DNA from: an uncultured Lachnospiraceae bacterium
GTDB lineage: Bacteria > Bacillota > Clostridia > Lachnospirales > Lachnospiraceae
DNA: 64,000 nt
Assembly: GCA_959022495.1 (NCBI GenBank)
Contig: CAUEYX010000014.1
Span: 1 to 64,000 of the forward strand
Direction: 5' to 3'
The notes under the pieces are model-generated. The model ran no database searches and was not told the origin of the DNA. It worked only from the letters and a program-made list of their open reading frames with translations. How positions within the stretch are numbered: position 1 is the stretch's first letter; every line of letters begins with the position of its first letter. Both the position numbers and the translations under genes were made by a program. Of the stretch, positions 26,066 to 36,200 are shown in pieces.

Positions 26066-27010
26066 TTACGTCCCCGATGTTCTCCGTAAGTTCGACTCAA
26101 ATAACCTGTTATATCCAAGCCATTCCGTACCGGTTTTTCCCTTAAATATTTCTGTCAGCGTCTGCAGCTTCGCGTCTGCGTTATCCGCCAGATTCAGCGC
26201 CAGCGCTTCTGCGAGAGCCGGCTTCTTAGGCGAACCGTACTCCAGCTCACCATGGTGCGCGATCACGCAGTGTTTCAGCTCATTGGCCAGCTTTGGCGGA
26301 AAATCCGGAACCGAGCGGACTGCCTCGTCGATCATTTCCACACCGATCACAATGTGCCCGATCAGCTGCCCCTCATCTGTATAATCATTATCCGGAAAAT
26401 CGGACAGCTCCCTTGTTTTTCCAATATCATGGCAGATGGCTGCTGTATACAGAAGATCCCGGTTAAGGATAGGATAGGCCCCGGCAAAATATTCGCACAT
26501 GTGAAGGACACTCAGCGTATGCTCCAGAAGCCCTCCGGAAAATCCATGATGCACAGTCTTAGCCGCTGAATGCCCCTTAAATTTCTTAATAAATGTTTCG
26601 TCATTCACAAAATAATATTCCAGTACATTCTTGAGATATGGATTGGAGATCTGGCGGATATACTCGGTCAGTTCATCATACATTCCGCTCACACTTTTTT
26701 CAGTTGTGGGCATATAATCTGCCGGATTATACTCCCCTTCTTCCACCCGGCGGATCTGTTTGATATTCAGCTGGAGACTGCCGTTGTAGCTGATAACCTC
26801 TCCATATACCTCAATAAAATCCTTTTCCTCATACTCCGCGATGCCCTGTGAATTCGGGTCCCAGACTTTTCCGTCGAGAATTCCCGTCTTGTCCTGCAGA
26901 AGCAGATTATCGTACGGTTTGCCGTTTCTTGTCTCAGCGGAACGTTTCCCTTTGCACAGATAAACATTCCTGATTGTCTCTCCTTCATGAAGCCCGTTGA
27001 TATATCTCAT
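26066..27010 (-). CDS. YhaM-like 3'-5' exoribonuclease (OB fold and HD domain)
   Basis: 314 residues: an N-terminal OB-fold (LQDKTGILDGKVWD) and a C-terminal HD phosphohydrolase/nuclease domain with HHGFSGGLLEHTLSV, ICHDIGKTREL, HVIIGHH-like IAHHGELEYG and the final Asp of NLADNADAKL. The length matches B. subtilis YhaM (about 314). Likely trims RNA or single-stranded DNA 3' ends. Lies in a minus-strand cluster with rlmD and the PDZ protein. Confidence 0.88.
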   Translation of the reverse strand: MRYINGLHEGETIRNVYLCKGKRSAETRNGKPYDNLLLQDKTGILDGKVWDPNSQGIAEYEEKDFIEVYGEVISYNGSLQLNIKQIRRVEEGEYNPADYMPTTEKSVSGMYDELTEYIRQISNPYLKNVLEYYFVNDETFIKKFKGHSAAKTVHHGFSGGLLEHTLSVLHMCEYFAGAYPILNRDLLYTAAICHDIGKTRELSDFPDNDYTDEGQLIGHIVIGVEMIDEAVRSVPDFPPKLANELKHCVIAHHGELEYGSPKKPALAEALALNLADNADAKLQTLTEIFKGKTGTEWLGYNRLFESNLRRTSGT

Positions 27011-27088
27011 GTCTTTCCTCTTTCTATTTTTACTGCCGGCGCGCCGCGCCGCTTATTTTATTTCCTCTCAGCAGATCCATAGGCAGAT

Positions 27089-27113
27089 CAGACAGACTGC
27101 CCTCTGCTGTCTG
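27089..27113 (-). other. Hairpin between the PDZ-protein and nuclease genes
   Basis: Arms CAGACAG (27089-27095) and CTGTCTG (27107-27113). With the next hairpin it may lower read-through or stabilise mRNA ends. Confidence 0.35.
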
Positions 27114-27128
27114 ACTGTTTTCTGATGG

Positions 27129-27150
27129 CCGGCTGTTTTCTGCCAGCCGG
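27129..27150 (-). terminator. Hairpin directly after the PDZ-protein stop codon
   Basis: CCGGCTG and CAGCCGG enclose an 8-nt loop and abut the stop codon. No strong U-tract follows, so it is possibly an attenuator within the cluster. Confidence 0.4.
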
Positions 27151-28428
27151 TTATTCTCTGCTGCCCACTGTCACCGCGAAGTCTACGTCCACATACCCTT
27201 CCGCGCCAATCCGCCTGCCTTCAATTAAAATCTGCTGGCCCGTTTTCATTTCCAGGATCGCGCTCTGGTATGATCCGATATTCATTACATTTTTATTATT
27301 CACCGCATAAATGATATCCCCGCTCTGGATACCGGCTGCCATCGCCGGAGAATCCGGATCTACGTCCACCACATATACGCCTCCCGGCATTCCCTGCTCC
27401 TCCTTAAGCTGAGGTGTCACCGTTGTGCCATATACACCGATATAGGGCACCCTTTCCCCATTAGCCAGAAGTTCTATAATCGGTTTTAGATCTGAGACTG
27501 CACACGCATTTACAACTGAACTGGCGCTGTCATTCCAGACAGTCTCCGGAATCAGCCCGATTACCTGTCCTTCCATATTAAAAAGGACTCCTGTGCCCTG
27601 GGATTCTGTGGGAATATTTGTTGCCAGGATATCACATTCCCCATCAAAAAATGTCGTCTTATAATCTGTCGAGGTGACCGTTCCATATCCCATTCCGTCA
27701 GCATATCCGAACAGATTTCCCAGCGCCATTACAGTATCCCCCTGTTTAACCAAGTTCGAATTGCCAAGATCAGAAACCTTGACCTCAGACCATGTCGATT
27801 CCTTAATCGCCGCCCTGTACACGCTGAATATAGCCAGCCCGCTATTCTCGTCTCTCATTTTCAGGAAAGACCGGTATTCTTTCCCATCCTGGAATATCAC
27901 TGTCCACTCCGATGCATTCTCGCACACAAAGTCGTCCGCAAGAATCAGGAGTTCCTGTCCATTGTCCGCTGTAATCACCCCGGCCGCTCCAGTACTGATC
28001 CCTGTCATCTCTGCCTGCCAGTCCTCTTCTTCCTGTACAGGCTCTACCGTCACAATGCCTTTCCTGGCCTCTGCCGCCCTCTCGTTCATGCCTGCCATCA
28101 TTTCCTCATAACTGCCGGCATTGGCCGCGGGCACAGAGTCTTCCTGCTCTGGATCACTTTCGTCCTCCGACTCTTCATCCTCCGGGATTGTTACAGTGTC
28201 AGGATCACCCCTGGACCAGTCTTCTATCCATGGTTTAAGCGCAAAAAAACCAAGGCAGGCGAACACTCCCAGAATGATCCCGTATAACGCAAATCTGGCA
28301 AGCTGTTTCACAAACTGTTCCCTGCTGATCGGCTTTGTCTTGATGGTCTCCTGCAAAAAAGAATATTTCTTTTCATCCGGGCCTTCTTCGGGACCCAGAT
28401 CCCGGTCTTTATCGTTCGGCATGGACAT
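27151..28428 (-). CDS. HtrA-like membrane protein with PDZ domain and lost catalytic triad
   Basis: About 425 residues: cytoplasmic N-terminus, one transmembrane helix (FALYGIILGVFACLGFFAL), an acidic linker (EDEESEDESDPEQEDS), a trypsin-like fold and a C-terminal PDZ domain (GGVYVVDVDPDSPAMAAGI). The protease landmarks are altered. Where HtrA has TNNHV this protein has LILADDFVC, and where it has GNSGGPL it has ESQGTGVLF, so His and Ser are both absent. It is probably a pseudo-protease that binds peptides or partners outside the membrane. Three ATGs (28431, 28428, 28422) lie after AAGGAG; the middle one is chosen. Confidence 0.82.
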   Translation of the reverse strand: MSMPNDKDRDLGPEEGPDEKKYSFLQETIKTKPISREQFVKQLARFALYGIILGVFACLGFFALKPWIEDWSRGDPDTVTIPEDEESEDESDPEQEDSVPAANAGSYEEMMAGMNERAAEARKGIVTVEPVQEEEDWQAEMTGISTGAAGVITADNGQELLILADDFVCENASEWTVIFQDGKEYRSFLKMRDENSGLAIFSVYRAAIKESTWSEVKVSDLGNSNLVKQGDTVMALGNLFGYADGMGYGTVTSTDYKTTFFDGECDILATNIPTESQGTGVLFNMEGQVIGLIPETVWNDSASSVVNACAVSDLKPIIELLANGERVPYIGVYGTTVTPQLKEEQGMPGGVYVVDVDPDSPAMAAGIQSGDIIYAVNNKNVMNIGSYQSAILEMKTGQQILIEGRRIGAEGYVDVDFAVTVGSRE

Positions 28429-28446
28429 CATTCTCCTTCGAATCCT

Positions 28447-28475
28447 AGTATAACTGATTCGCGTGGATTGTTCAA
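28447..28475 (-). promoter_or_regulatory. Promoter for the PDZ-protein gene
   Basis: On the minus strand: TTGAAC, a 17-nt spacer and TATACT, ending about 16 bp before AAGGAG. Close to the sigma-A consensus. Confidence 0.65.
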
Positions 28476-28572
28476 TTGATTTTGGAAAAGCCTTTTCATT
28501 ATCCCCGGAATAGGTTAAAATGTGGATACAGCGCATGTAACTTTAAATAATAACAAAATGCAAGGTGACTTC

Positions 28573-30948
28573 ATGAATCAGAAAACACTGACAAAACTAG
28601 AATTTGATAAGATTATATCCCTTCTCGAAGAAGAGGCCGGATCTTTTCGCGGCAGGCAGCTCTGCCGGCGTTTAAAGCCCATGACAAGCCTCGAGAAGAT
28701 TAATACATTCCAGGAACAGACAGAGGCCGCGTTTACCCGCATAGTTCGCAAAGGCCGGGTCTCTTTCGGGGACGCGGCACCTGTGGAAGAATCCATGAAA
28801 CGGCTGGAGATCGGCGGGGCACTCAGCAGCGCGGAACTCCTGCGCATCTGCCGCCTGCTTAAGAATGCGGCCCGGGTAAAATCTTACGGACGCCATGACA
28901 CCCAGGAGGATTCCATAGACTGTCTAGATGCTTATTTCGATCAGCTCAATCCTCTTACTCTGCTCTCAGCCGAGATCGAACGATGCATCATCTCTGAGGA
29001 CGAGCTCAGCGATGACGCCAGCAGTACGCTGAAGCATATCCGCCGCAGCATCGGCGTTCTCAATGACAAAGTACACACCACCCTGTCCGGGCTGGTCAAT
29101 GGATCTCTCAGGACCTATCTGCAGGACCCCATTATTACCATGCGGGGCGACCGCTACTGTATTCCGGTAAAGGCCGAATACCGCGGCCAGGTTCAGGGGC
29201 TCATCCACGATCAGTCTTCCACAGGTTCCACACTCTTTATGGAACCCATGGCGGTAGTAAAACTGAACAATGATTTAAAAGAACTTTACGCGAAAGAACA
29301 GGAGGAAATTCAAGTGATCCTGGCCCGGCTCAGTGAAGAAGCCGCACAGGATATTGAAGCGCTCCGGACAGATTACCGGACGCTGACAGATCTGGATTTT
29401 ATCTTTGCCAGAGGAGCCCTGGCTCTGTCCATGAACGGCAGCCGCCCTGTCTTTAACGAGGAAGGGCGGATTCACATCCGGGAGGGCAGGCATCCTCTGC
29501 TGGATCAGAAAAGTGTAGTCCCCATCACAGTGTCCCTGGGAGAAGATTTCAGCCTCCTGATCATCACCGGACCGAATACCGGCGGGAAGACCGTCTCTCT
29601 AAAAACGGTCGGCCTCTTCACCTTGATGGGGCAGGCCGGGCTGCACATTCCGGCGGGCGCCCGCTCAGAGCTTGCGGTATTCCATCAGGTCTATGCAGAT
29701 ATTGGAGATGAACAGAGCATAGAACAGAGCTTAAGTACATTTTCCTCACACATGACAAATATCGTCTCATTCCTAAAAAAAGTCGATAAACAGTCATTGG
29801 TCCTTTTTGATGAGCTGGGGGCGGGCACCGATCCCACGGAAGGCGCTGCCCTCGCCATCGCCATTCTGTCCCACCTGCACAAACAGGGAATCCGCACCAT
29901 GGCCACGACCCATTACAGTGAGCTGAAAGTATACGCGCTCTCAACGCCGGGCGTGGAAAATGCCTGCTGTGAATTCGATGTCGAGAGCCTTCGGCCGACT
30001 TACCGCCTGCTCATCGGCATTCCCGGGAAAAGCAATGCCTTCGCCATCTCGGGCAAGCTGGGACTCCCGAATTACATCATCGAAGACGCAAAGAAACGGC
30101 TGAGCGAACAGGACATCTCATTTGAGGACCTGCTCAGCGATCTGGAGACCAGCCGCCGCACTATCGAAAAAGAGCGCGCGGAAATTGCCGCGTACCGGCG
30201 TGAGGCTGAGAGTTTAAAAGAGCAGGCAGCCCAGAGGCAGGCAAAGCTGGATGAACAGAGAGACCGCATTATCCGCGAGGCTAATGAAAAAGCAAACTCG
30301 ATTCTGCGGGAAGCAAAAGAAGTGGCGGACGAGACAATCCGCAATTTCCATAAGTTCGGGAAAGAAAATATTTCCGCTGCGGAAATGGAAAAAGAGCGCG
30401 AACGCCTCCGCAAAAAGATCAAAGATACATCCTCCGCCTCCTCTCTTGGATCGCAAAAGCCGAAAAAGGCACACAAGCCTTCTGACTTCAAACTGGGAGA
30501 ATCCGTCAAAGTCCTGAGTATGAATCTGACAGGAACGGTCAGCTCCCTGCCCGACTCCCGCGGCAATGTCACCGTACAGATGGGTATCCTGCGGTCCCAG
30601 GTCCATATCTCCGACCTGGAAATCATTGAGGAACCTTCGCCCTACACTGCGAAGAAGTTCAGCCGCACATCCAAGGGAAAGATTGCCATGGGCAAGTCCC
30701 TGTCCGTCAGCCCGGAGATCAATCTTCTCGGCAAAACCGTGGATGAGGCAGTCACAGAGCTGGATAAATATCTGGATGATGCCCTGCTCTCCCACTTAAA
30801 CACTGTGCGGGTCGTTCACGGGAAAGGAACCGGGGCGCTGCGCAAAGGCATCCATGAATACCTTAGACGGCAAAAGCATGTAAAATCATACCGTCTTGCC
30901 GAATTCGGGGAGGGCGACGCGGGAGTTACCGTTGTAGAACTTAAGTAA
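28573..30948 (+). CDS. mutS2: MutS2 (ribosome-rescue/recombination-suppression ATPase with Smr domain)
   Basis: 791 residues. ATPase core with Walker A ITGPNTGGKTVSLK (near residue 336) and DELGAGTDPTEGAA, a long coiled coil (EREKER-type, about 520-640), and a C-terminal Smr domain with the LDKYLDDA and VVHGKGTGALRKGI signature. No mismatch-recognition domain, as expected for MutS2. The ATG at 28573 follows AAGGTGA; an in-frame ATG at 28522 has no site. Known roles in relatives are splitting collided ribosomes and limiting homologous recombination. Divergent from the PDZ-protein gene. Confidence 0.95.
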   Translation: MNQKTLTKLEFDKIISLLEEEAGSFRGRQLCRRLKPMTSLEKINTFQEQTEAAFTRIVRKGRVSFGDAAPVEESMKRLEIGGALSSAELLRICRLLKNAARVKSYGRHDTQEDSIDCLDAYFDQLNPLTLLSAEIERCIISEDELSDDASSTLKHIRRSIGVLNDKVHTTLSGLVNGSLRTYLQDPIITMRGDRYCIPVKAEYRGQVQGLIHDQSSTGSTLFMEPMAVVKLNNDLKELYAKEQEEIQVILARLSEEAAQDIEALRTDYRTLTDLDFIFARGALALSMNGSRPVFNEEGRIHIREGRHPLLDQKSVVPITVSLGEDFSLLIITGPNTGGKTVSLKTVGLFTLMGQAGLHIPAGARSELAVFHQVYADIGDEQSIEQSLSTFSSHMTNIVSFLKKVDKQSLVLFDELGAGTDPTEGAALAIAILSHLHKQGIRTMATTHYSELKVYALSTPGVENACCEFDVESLRPTYRLLIGIPGKSNAFAISGKLGLPNYIIEDAKKRLSEQDISFEDLLSDLETSRRTIEKERAEIAAYRREAESLKEQAAQRQAKLDEQRDRIIREANEKANSILREAKEVADETIRNFHKFGKENISAAEMEKERERLRKKIKDTSSASSLGSQKPKKAHKPSDFKLGESVKVLSMNLTGTVSSLPDSRGNVTVQMGILRSQVHISDLEIIEEPSPYTAKKFSRTSKGKIAMGKSLSVSPEINLLGKTVDEAVTELDKYLDDALLSHLNTVRVVHGKGTGALRKGIHEYLRRQKHVKSYRLAEFGEGDAGVTVVELK

Positions 30949-30964
30949 ATTGATTGGGGCCGGT

Positions 30965-31003
30965 AATTTGTGCAAGGGGTCAGGCCCCTTCCGGCACCAA
31001 ATT
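30965..31003. repeat. REP-like palindrome
   Basis: AAGGGG-TCAGG-CCCCTT is nested in outer arms AATTTG and CAAATT. It lacks a T-tract, so it is not a classic terminator. Palindromes of this kind (GGGGTCAGGCCCC) recur in clostridial intergenic regions; a single copy is seen here. Confidence 0.45.
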
Positions 31004-31043
31004 CTGAATATTCTGAAATATAATCAACAAGGAGGTACTTAAC

Positions 31044-31745
31044 ATGGTCGGAAAACAGAAAATCCTTATCGTGGATGACGATGAGAATATCGCTGAACTT
31101 ATTTCGCTCTATCTCGCGAAGGAGTGTTTTGACACAAAAATTGTATATAATGGGGAAGACGCGCTCACTGCCTTTGACACATACCAGCCGAATCTGGTGC
31201 TTCTGGATCTGATGCTGCCGGGCATCGACGGCTACCAAGTCTGCCGTGAAATCCGGGCGCGGTCTTCTACGCCTGTTATCATGCTTTCCGCTAAGGGAGA
31301 AGTATTTGATAAAGTGCTTGGGCTGGAACTGGGGGCGGACGACTACATTATGAAGCCCTTTGATTCCAAGGAAATGGTTGCCCGGGTGCGCGCGGTTCTG
31401 CGGCGCTATCAGCCCTCCAGGAATGAACCCGGGGAAGGGGAAAAGACAAAATGTGTAGAGTATGAGGGAATTACCATCAATCTGACCAACTATTCCGTGA
31501 CCTGCCACGGCCAGCATGTAGAGATGCCTCCGAAAGAGCTGGAGCTCCTCTACTGCCTTGCCGCCTCCCCAAACCAGGTCTTCACAAGAGAACAGCTCCT
31601 GGACCGTATCTGGGGCTATGAATACATCGGCGACACCAGGACCGTTGACGTGCACATCAAGCGCCTGCGCGAAAAAATCAAAGATCACCCGCACTGGAGC
31701 CTCAGCACTGTGTGGGGGATCGGCTACAAATTTGAGACAAAATAA
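31044..31745 (+). CDS. OmpR/PhoP-family response regulator
   Basis: 233 residues: receiver with DDDENI, phospho-site LVLLDLMLPGIDGY and MKPFDSKE, followed by a winged helix (YEYIGDTRTVDVHIKRLREK, WGIGYKF). AAGGAGG lies 7 nt before the ATG. It is followed 17 nt later by its kinase. No dedicated target gene is adjacent, since the next gene is convergent. Confidence 0.93.
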   Translation: MVGKQKILIVDDDENIAELISLYLAKECFDTKIVYNGEDALTAFDTYQPNLVLLDLMLPGIDGYQVCREIRARSSTPVIMLSAKGEVFDKVLGLELGADDYIMKPFDSKEMVARVRAVLRRYQPSRNEPGEGEKTKCVEYEGITINLTNYSVTCHGQHVEMPPKELELLYCLAASPNQVFTREQLLDRIWGYEYIGDTRTVDVHIKRLREKIKDHPHWSLSTVWGIGYKFETK

Positions 31746-31762
31746 ACCACGGAGATATCATC

Positions 31763-33166
31763 ATGAAGAGTATGCTTCACCTAAAATTCATTGCACTCTA
31801 TATCATATTTGGGTTTCTCTGTCTGTTCACTACCGCGACCCTCACAACACAGCTGGTAGAAAACCAGCTTATGAAGGACACCTCCCGGACACTATACAAA
31901 GAAGCCACACTGATCGCAAGTGATTACCTTCCCTCGTATTTTACGGACGGTTCATCCATCGATGCAGTCCAGGCACAGCTGGCGGCAATGCGCCTGTACC
32001 TGGACGCGTCCCTGTGGTTCGTAGACAGCTCCGGCACTATGATCACTTCATCAAATATAGAAAACACATCCGCTCCTGAAGCGATCCTAGAATTTGACCC
32101 CGCAGAAATTGGCGGAAATCAATACATCTCCGGCACTTACCATGACTATTTTGATATGGATGTTATCACAGTAATGGCTCCTGTCACAGAAGATTTCTTC
32201 ACGAAAGGATATCTGCTGATTCACAGCCCGGTATCCAGTGTCGAGCTGAGGTGCCATGCGGTCATGACTCCTGTCTATATCAGCCTCGGGGTGATTTATC
32301 TGCTCTCCTTTATCTTCCTTTTAGGTATCCATTTTATCGTATACCGCCCCGTGAAGGTCATATCGGAGGCCGCCAAGCAATACGCCCTTGGGAATCTGGA
32401 CTATGAGATCCCGGTCGTTTCACACGATGAAGTGGGGTATCTGTCCGCGTCCCTGAATTATATGGCCGCGCAGCTGAAAGATATGGATGACTACCAGAAA
32501 AAGATCGTTGCCAATGTGTCCCATGATTTCCGTTCGCCTCTCACTTCCATCAAAGGGTATGTAGAGGCAATGGCTGACGGCACAATCCCTCCGGAGATGT
32601 ACGGAAAGTACTTAAGTATCATCCTCTTTGAAACAGAGCGCCTTACAGATCTGACAACGGATCTGCTGACGCTGAATGAATTCGATACCAAAGAGCTCCT
32701 TCTTGCCAAGGCAGAATTTGACATTCAGGAAGTGATCAAAAATACAGCCGCATCCTTCGAGGGTGTCTGCACCCCAAAACATATTTCCATCGAGCTGCTC
32801 CTGATGCCCGGAATCGTCCGGGTCTATGCAGACAGGCGCAAGATCCAGCAGGTGCTCTACAATCTGATCGACAACGCGATCAAATTCAGCGAACACGGCT
32901 CCTCCGTTACCATAGAGGTGACGGTAAAGAATGATAAAGTCTTTATCTCCGTGAAGGACCATGGAATTGGCATTCCCCGGAAAGAGCAGAACAAAATCTG
33001 GGAACGCTTTTACAAATCAGATCTCTCCCGCGGGAAAGACAAAAAGGGGACCGGTCTTGGGCTGTCCATTGTAAAGGAAGTCATCCAGGCGCACAATGAG
33101 CACATCAATGTGATCAGCACAGAAGGGGTCGGCACAGAATTTATTTTCTCTTTAAGCCGTGCGTGA
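31763..33166 (+). CDS. Sensor histidine kinase with extracytoplasmic domain
   Basis: 467 residues: helix 1 (about 8-31), an extracellular domain of about 130 residues, helix 2 (about 171-195), HAMP, phospho-acceptor VSHDFRSPLTSIKGY, and ATPase motifs NLIDNAIKFSEH, DHGIGIP and GTGLGLSIVKEV. The layout fits PhoR/YycG-like kinases, but the sensor is not a recognisable PAS. A strong terminator follows. Confidence 0.92.
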   Translation: MKSMLHLKFIALYIIFGFLCLFTTATLTTQLVENQLMKDTSRTLYKEATLIASDYLPSYFTDGSSIDAVQAQLAAMRLYLDASLWFVDSSGTMITSSNIENTSAPEAILEFDPAEIGGNQYISGTYHDYFDMDVITVMAPVTEDFFTKGYLLIHSPVSSVELRCHAVMTPVYISLGVIYLLSFIFLLGIHFIVYRPVKVISEAAKQYALGNLDYEIPVVSHDEVGYLSASLNYMAAQLKDMDDYQKKIVANVSHDFRSPLTSIKGYVEAMADGTIPPEMYGKYLSIILFETERLTDLTTDLLTLNEFDTKELLLAKAEFDIQEVIKNTAASFEGVCTPKHISIELLLMPGIVRVYADRRKIQQVLYNLIDNAIKFSEHGSSVTIEVTVKNDKVFISVKDHGIGIPRKEQNKIWERFYKSDLSRGKDKKGTGLGLSIVKEVIQAHNEHINVISTEGVGTEFIFSLSRA

Positions 33167-33203
33167 TCATCATAGAGCTGTACCCCATTGCAATATTAAG
33201 GCA

Positions 33204-33248
33204 AAACAGGAAGGACACTCTCGGACAGCGAGATTCCTTCCTGTTTTT
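33204..33248 (+). terminator. Intrinsic terminator of the second two-component system
   Basis: AAACAGGAAGGA pairs with TCCTTCCTGTTT, with a second stem TCTCG/CGAGA inside, followed by TTTTT. It may serve the convergent surface-hydrolase gene as well. Confidence 0.85.
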
Positions 33249-33290
33249 ATTTCTTGTCTTCAGCCGGTTATTCCCGGCTGTTTATCTTTC

Positions 33291-36200
33291 TCATTTTACC
33301 ATTCTATTCTTGTACACCGCTGTAAATACGGTCCCTGCTCCAAACAGAAGAACCAGATAGAATATGATATCCGCAGAGTCACCTGTCTGCACAGCTTCGG
33401 TATCCGGAACATCATCTGCCTGCATTCCACCCTGGCTTACATTCTTACTAGACAGATCTTCTGAATTGGATGTTCCTGCCGATTTAGATGGTTCTGCCGA
33501 ATTAGAGGACTCCGTCGGTTTTGGGGGCTTTGCGGGATCAGAGGGATCACCTGTCTCTCCGCCCTTTACGATAAGCCCTTCTTCAGCCCGTCGCAGGGCT
33601 TCCACTGCGTCATCCACCGTCTGCTGCTCGTCTGATGACAGAGTATCATCCGCAGCCACCGCCTGTGCGGATGCCAGCGCAGTCCTAAATACAGCCGCTG
33701 ACTGTTCTGTATACCTGCCCGGGTCAAGTTCTGACACTTCCTTAAGCAGTTCTTCCAGTACTGCCTTGTCTGCTTTCAGTCTGAGCCCTTCCATTGCATC
33801 CACCAGAATGTTCCATGCTTCATCCACCTCACTCTGCATTGCGTCTCCATCCCTGAGCACTTCCTCTGCGGCTGCCAGCGCATTTACAAACTCCTTCTGT
33901 CCTGCTTCCACATATCCGCTTAAATCGATCATACATCCCAGCCCTACCGCCATCTCAAGGTCCGTTTTATCACCTGCTTTCATATCAAGTGCCTGAATCG
34001 CTTTCATCAACTTAAAGGCCGCATTCATCACCTCTTCCTTTGTGGCGGATCCATCTGCCATCACTGTTTCACCTTCTGCGATCGCCTCGTCGAGCAGTGC
34101 CCTGACTGATTCAACACAGCCATCCGCATCACCGTCAGCCTTATGCTCCTTTGCCCGGTTCAGGAAATATTCAAGAGTCTTCCTGCTGACAGGTTCAGGT
34201 GTATTTACTGTCTCTCTCAGTGTGGATGAAAGCAGGGGCACATAAAACTCTTCAATAGCCAGGAAGTTCGGATGCGTGCCCGTTGCTTTCTCTCCCTCTC
34301 CGGGGATCGGGATATTGCCAGAGTCCAGGGCGTCAAACGAATATTTCAGCCTCATTTCATCAATGGATGTATCAAGCGCACACTCATCATAGGCATTCGC
34401 CACAGTCACTCCCATATCCTCACATATCGCTGTCTCAAGTTCATGGAGCGCCGTCTGTACATCTTTATCCCTTGAACCCAGTTTGTGTACTGCTGTGTAA
34501 ATGATCCGGGCATCCGGCCAGTTCTCCTGCATTGCACTAATCGTACTGCGGAACGCCCCTGCAAATGTATCTGTTCCTGTACTGCTGACTGTCCCTAATT
34601 TATCCATAATCTCAGGATACGCATCATTTGTTCCGCCATCAAAAATAATATAATCCGGATCACATCCGTCATCTGCTGCCTCAAGCACCTGGCAGTCCAG
34701 TATCGTGCCTCCAAGCCCGTTCTCATCCACTACACTTCCGGGCATAATGCGCGCTCCGTTGTTGGCATAGTTTCTCTCAATAACCATACCCTCTTTCTCA
34801 GCGGTAAACTCTACAAAACCAGCCGCTTTATAGAGATGTCCGTCAATGATACTGTCACCGAATGCAATAATCCTTTTACCTGCAAGTGGATATTCACCGG
34901 CACCCTGCGCGCCATATACCTTAAAATTATCAATGCTCTGCACTGCCGGATATACAGTACCATTTTTGGCTATTGTCCAATAACTCATACTTACCATTTT
35001 CGCAAGGTTCGATGCCGTTGTACCAGTTTCCTCTGATACCAGAATTTTCCCCTCACTATCCCAAATAATAATATCTGTCTTTTTCTGATTAAAGTCCGCG
35101 CTGATCTGAATGCGGTATATCTGATTCGGGATGAGCTCCAGTTTGTTCCATGACGGCTCAGGCGCAGTCCGGCTCGAATCACTCGCCGCTCCATTCGTAG
35201 AATACCTAAGTTCGTATGTTTTGTCCGTTTCGTTCCCACAGCCGCACAGAGCAAATATCAGCCTTCCGTATGTATCCCTGAAATCCAGTCCTGTCTTTCC
35301 TCTGTCCTCCGGGATATCGGAAGACCAATCAAACACAATATCAACAGAAGACTGTCCCTGCACTGTATAGTCAAATTTCTTAATGGAGGTGTCCTCGTTT
35401 TCCATTCCTTCCGTAATTCTCAGCCTGCCGTCTGTGATGGACGCCCCTTTATCAAAACCGAAGTTACCTGAAATTTTATCAAAGTTCTCGTCGATCAGCA
35501 GGACTCCATCCGGAACTTTTACCGCTGTCTTTTTAAACTCATCAAGCGCTGTCCGCATTTTCCATACGGCTGTAGCCACATATTCCGCTGAAACAGCCGG
35601 ATCACCTTTATCGACCAGCGCTTTCCGTGCCTCTTCGATCGCAGCGTTAAGAATGTTTCTATTATCTTCTGTATAACTTTCTATTTTAGCTTGTTCCTCC
35701 TCAGCCTCTTTCACCAGATTTTCCAGTTCTTCATACAGCTCCGCTTTCTCCTTATCTGTTTTAATAAGAAGAGCGTCAAAGGCGTTTTTAAGCAGCTGTA
35801 TCTGCGTTTTGACCGAAGATGAGGAAGGTTCTTCCTCTCCAAGAAGACTTTCGGCATTCTTTAAAGCTGTCTGAAACTTTTTCCACGAATCATCTGTGTA
35901 ATTCCCCTGTTCAATCTGACTGTATTCGTCATAAATTTTTTTCAATTCTGAGACATCTACATAATTTCCTGTCCTTGTCAGATACACATAATCCAGGGGG
36001 AGGATATAGAGCTTTCCTGTTTTTCCTGTGACAGTATATGTAAACTCATGAGTCCCTTTTGTCAAGGCTGTCTCTCCTGATGAGACAATTGGAAATGTCC
36101 CGTTTCCCTTATTCATGTCCAAAGGGGTGCCCAGAGGTTTCCCGTCTACCGCGAGCTGGACCGTTGCCCTGTCCGAACTTTTTTTATAGCAGGTATCAAT

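Noticed and set aside
31558..31923. Plus-strand frame across the regulator/kinase junction
   Set aside because: Overlaps both genes out of frame and lacks a ribosome site.
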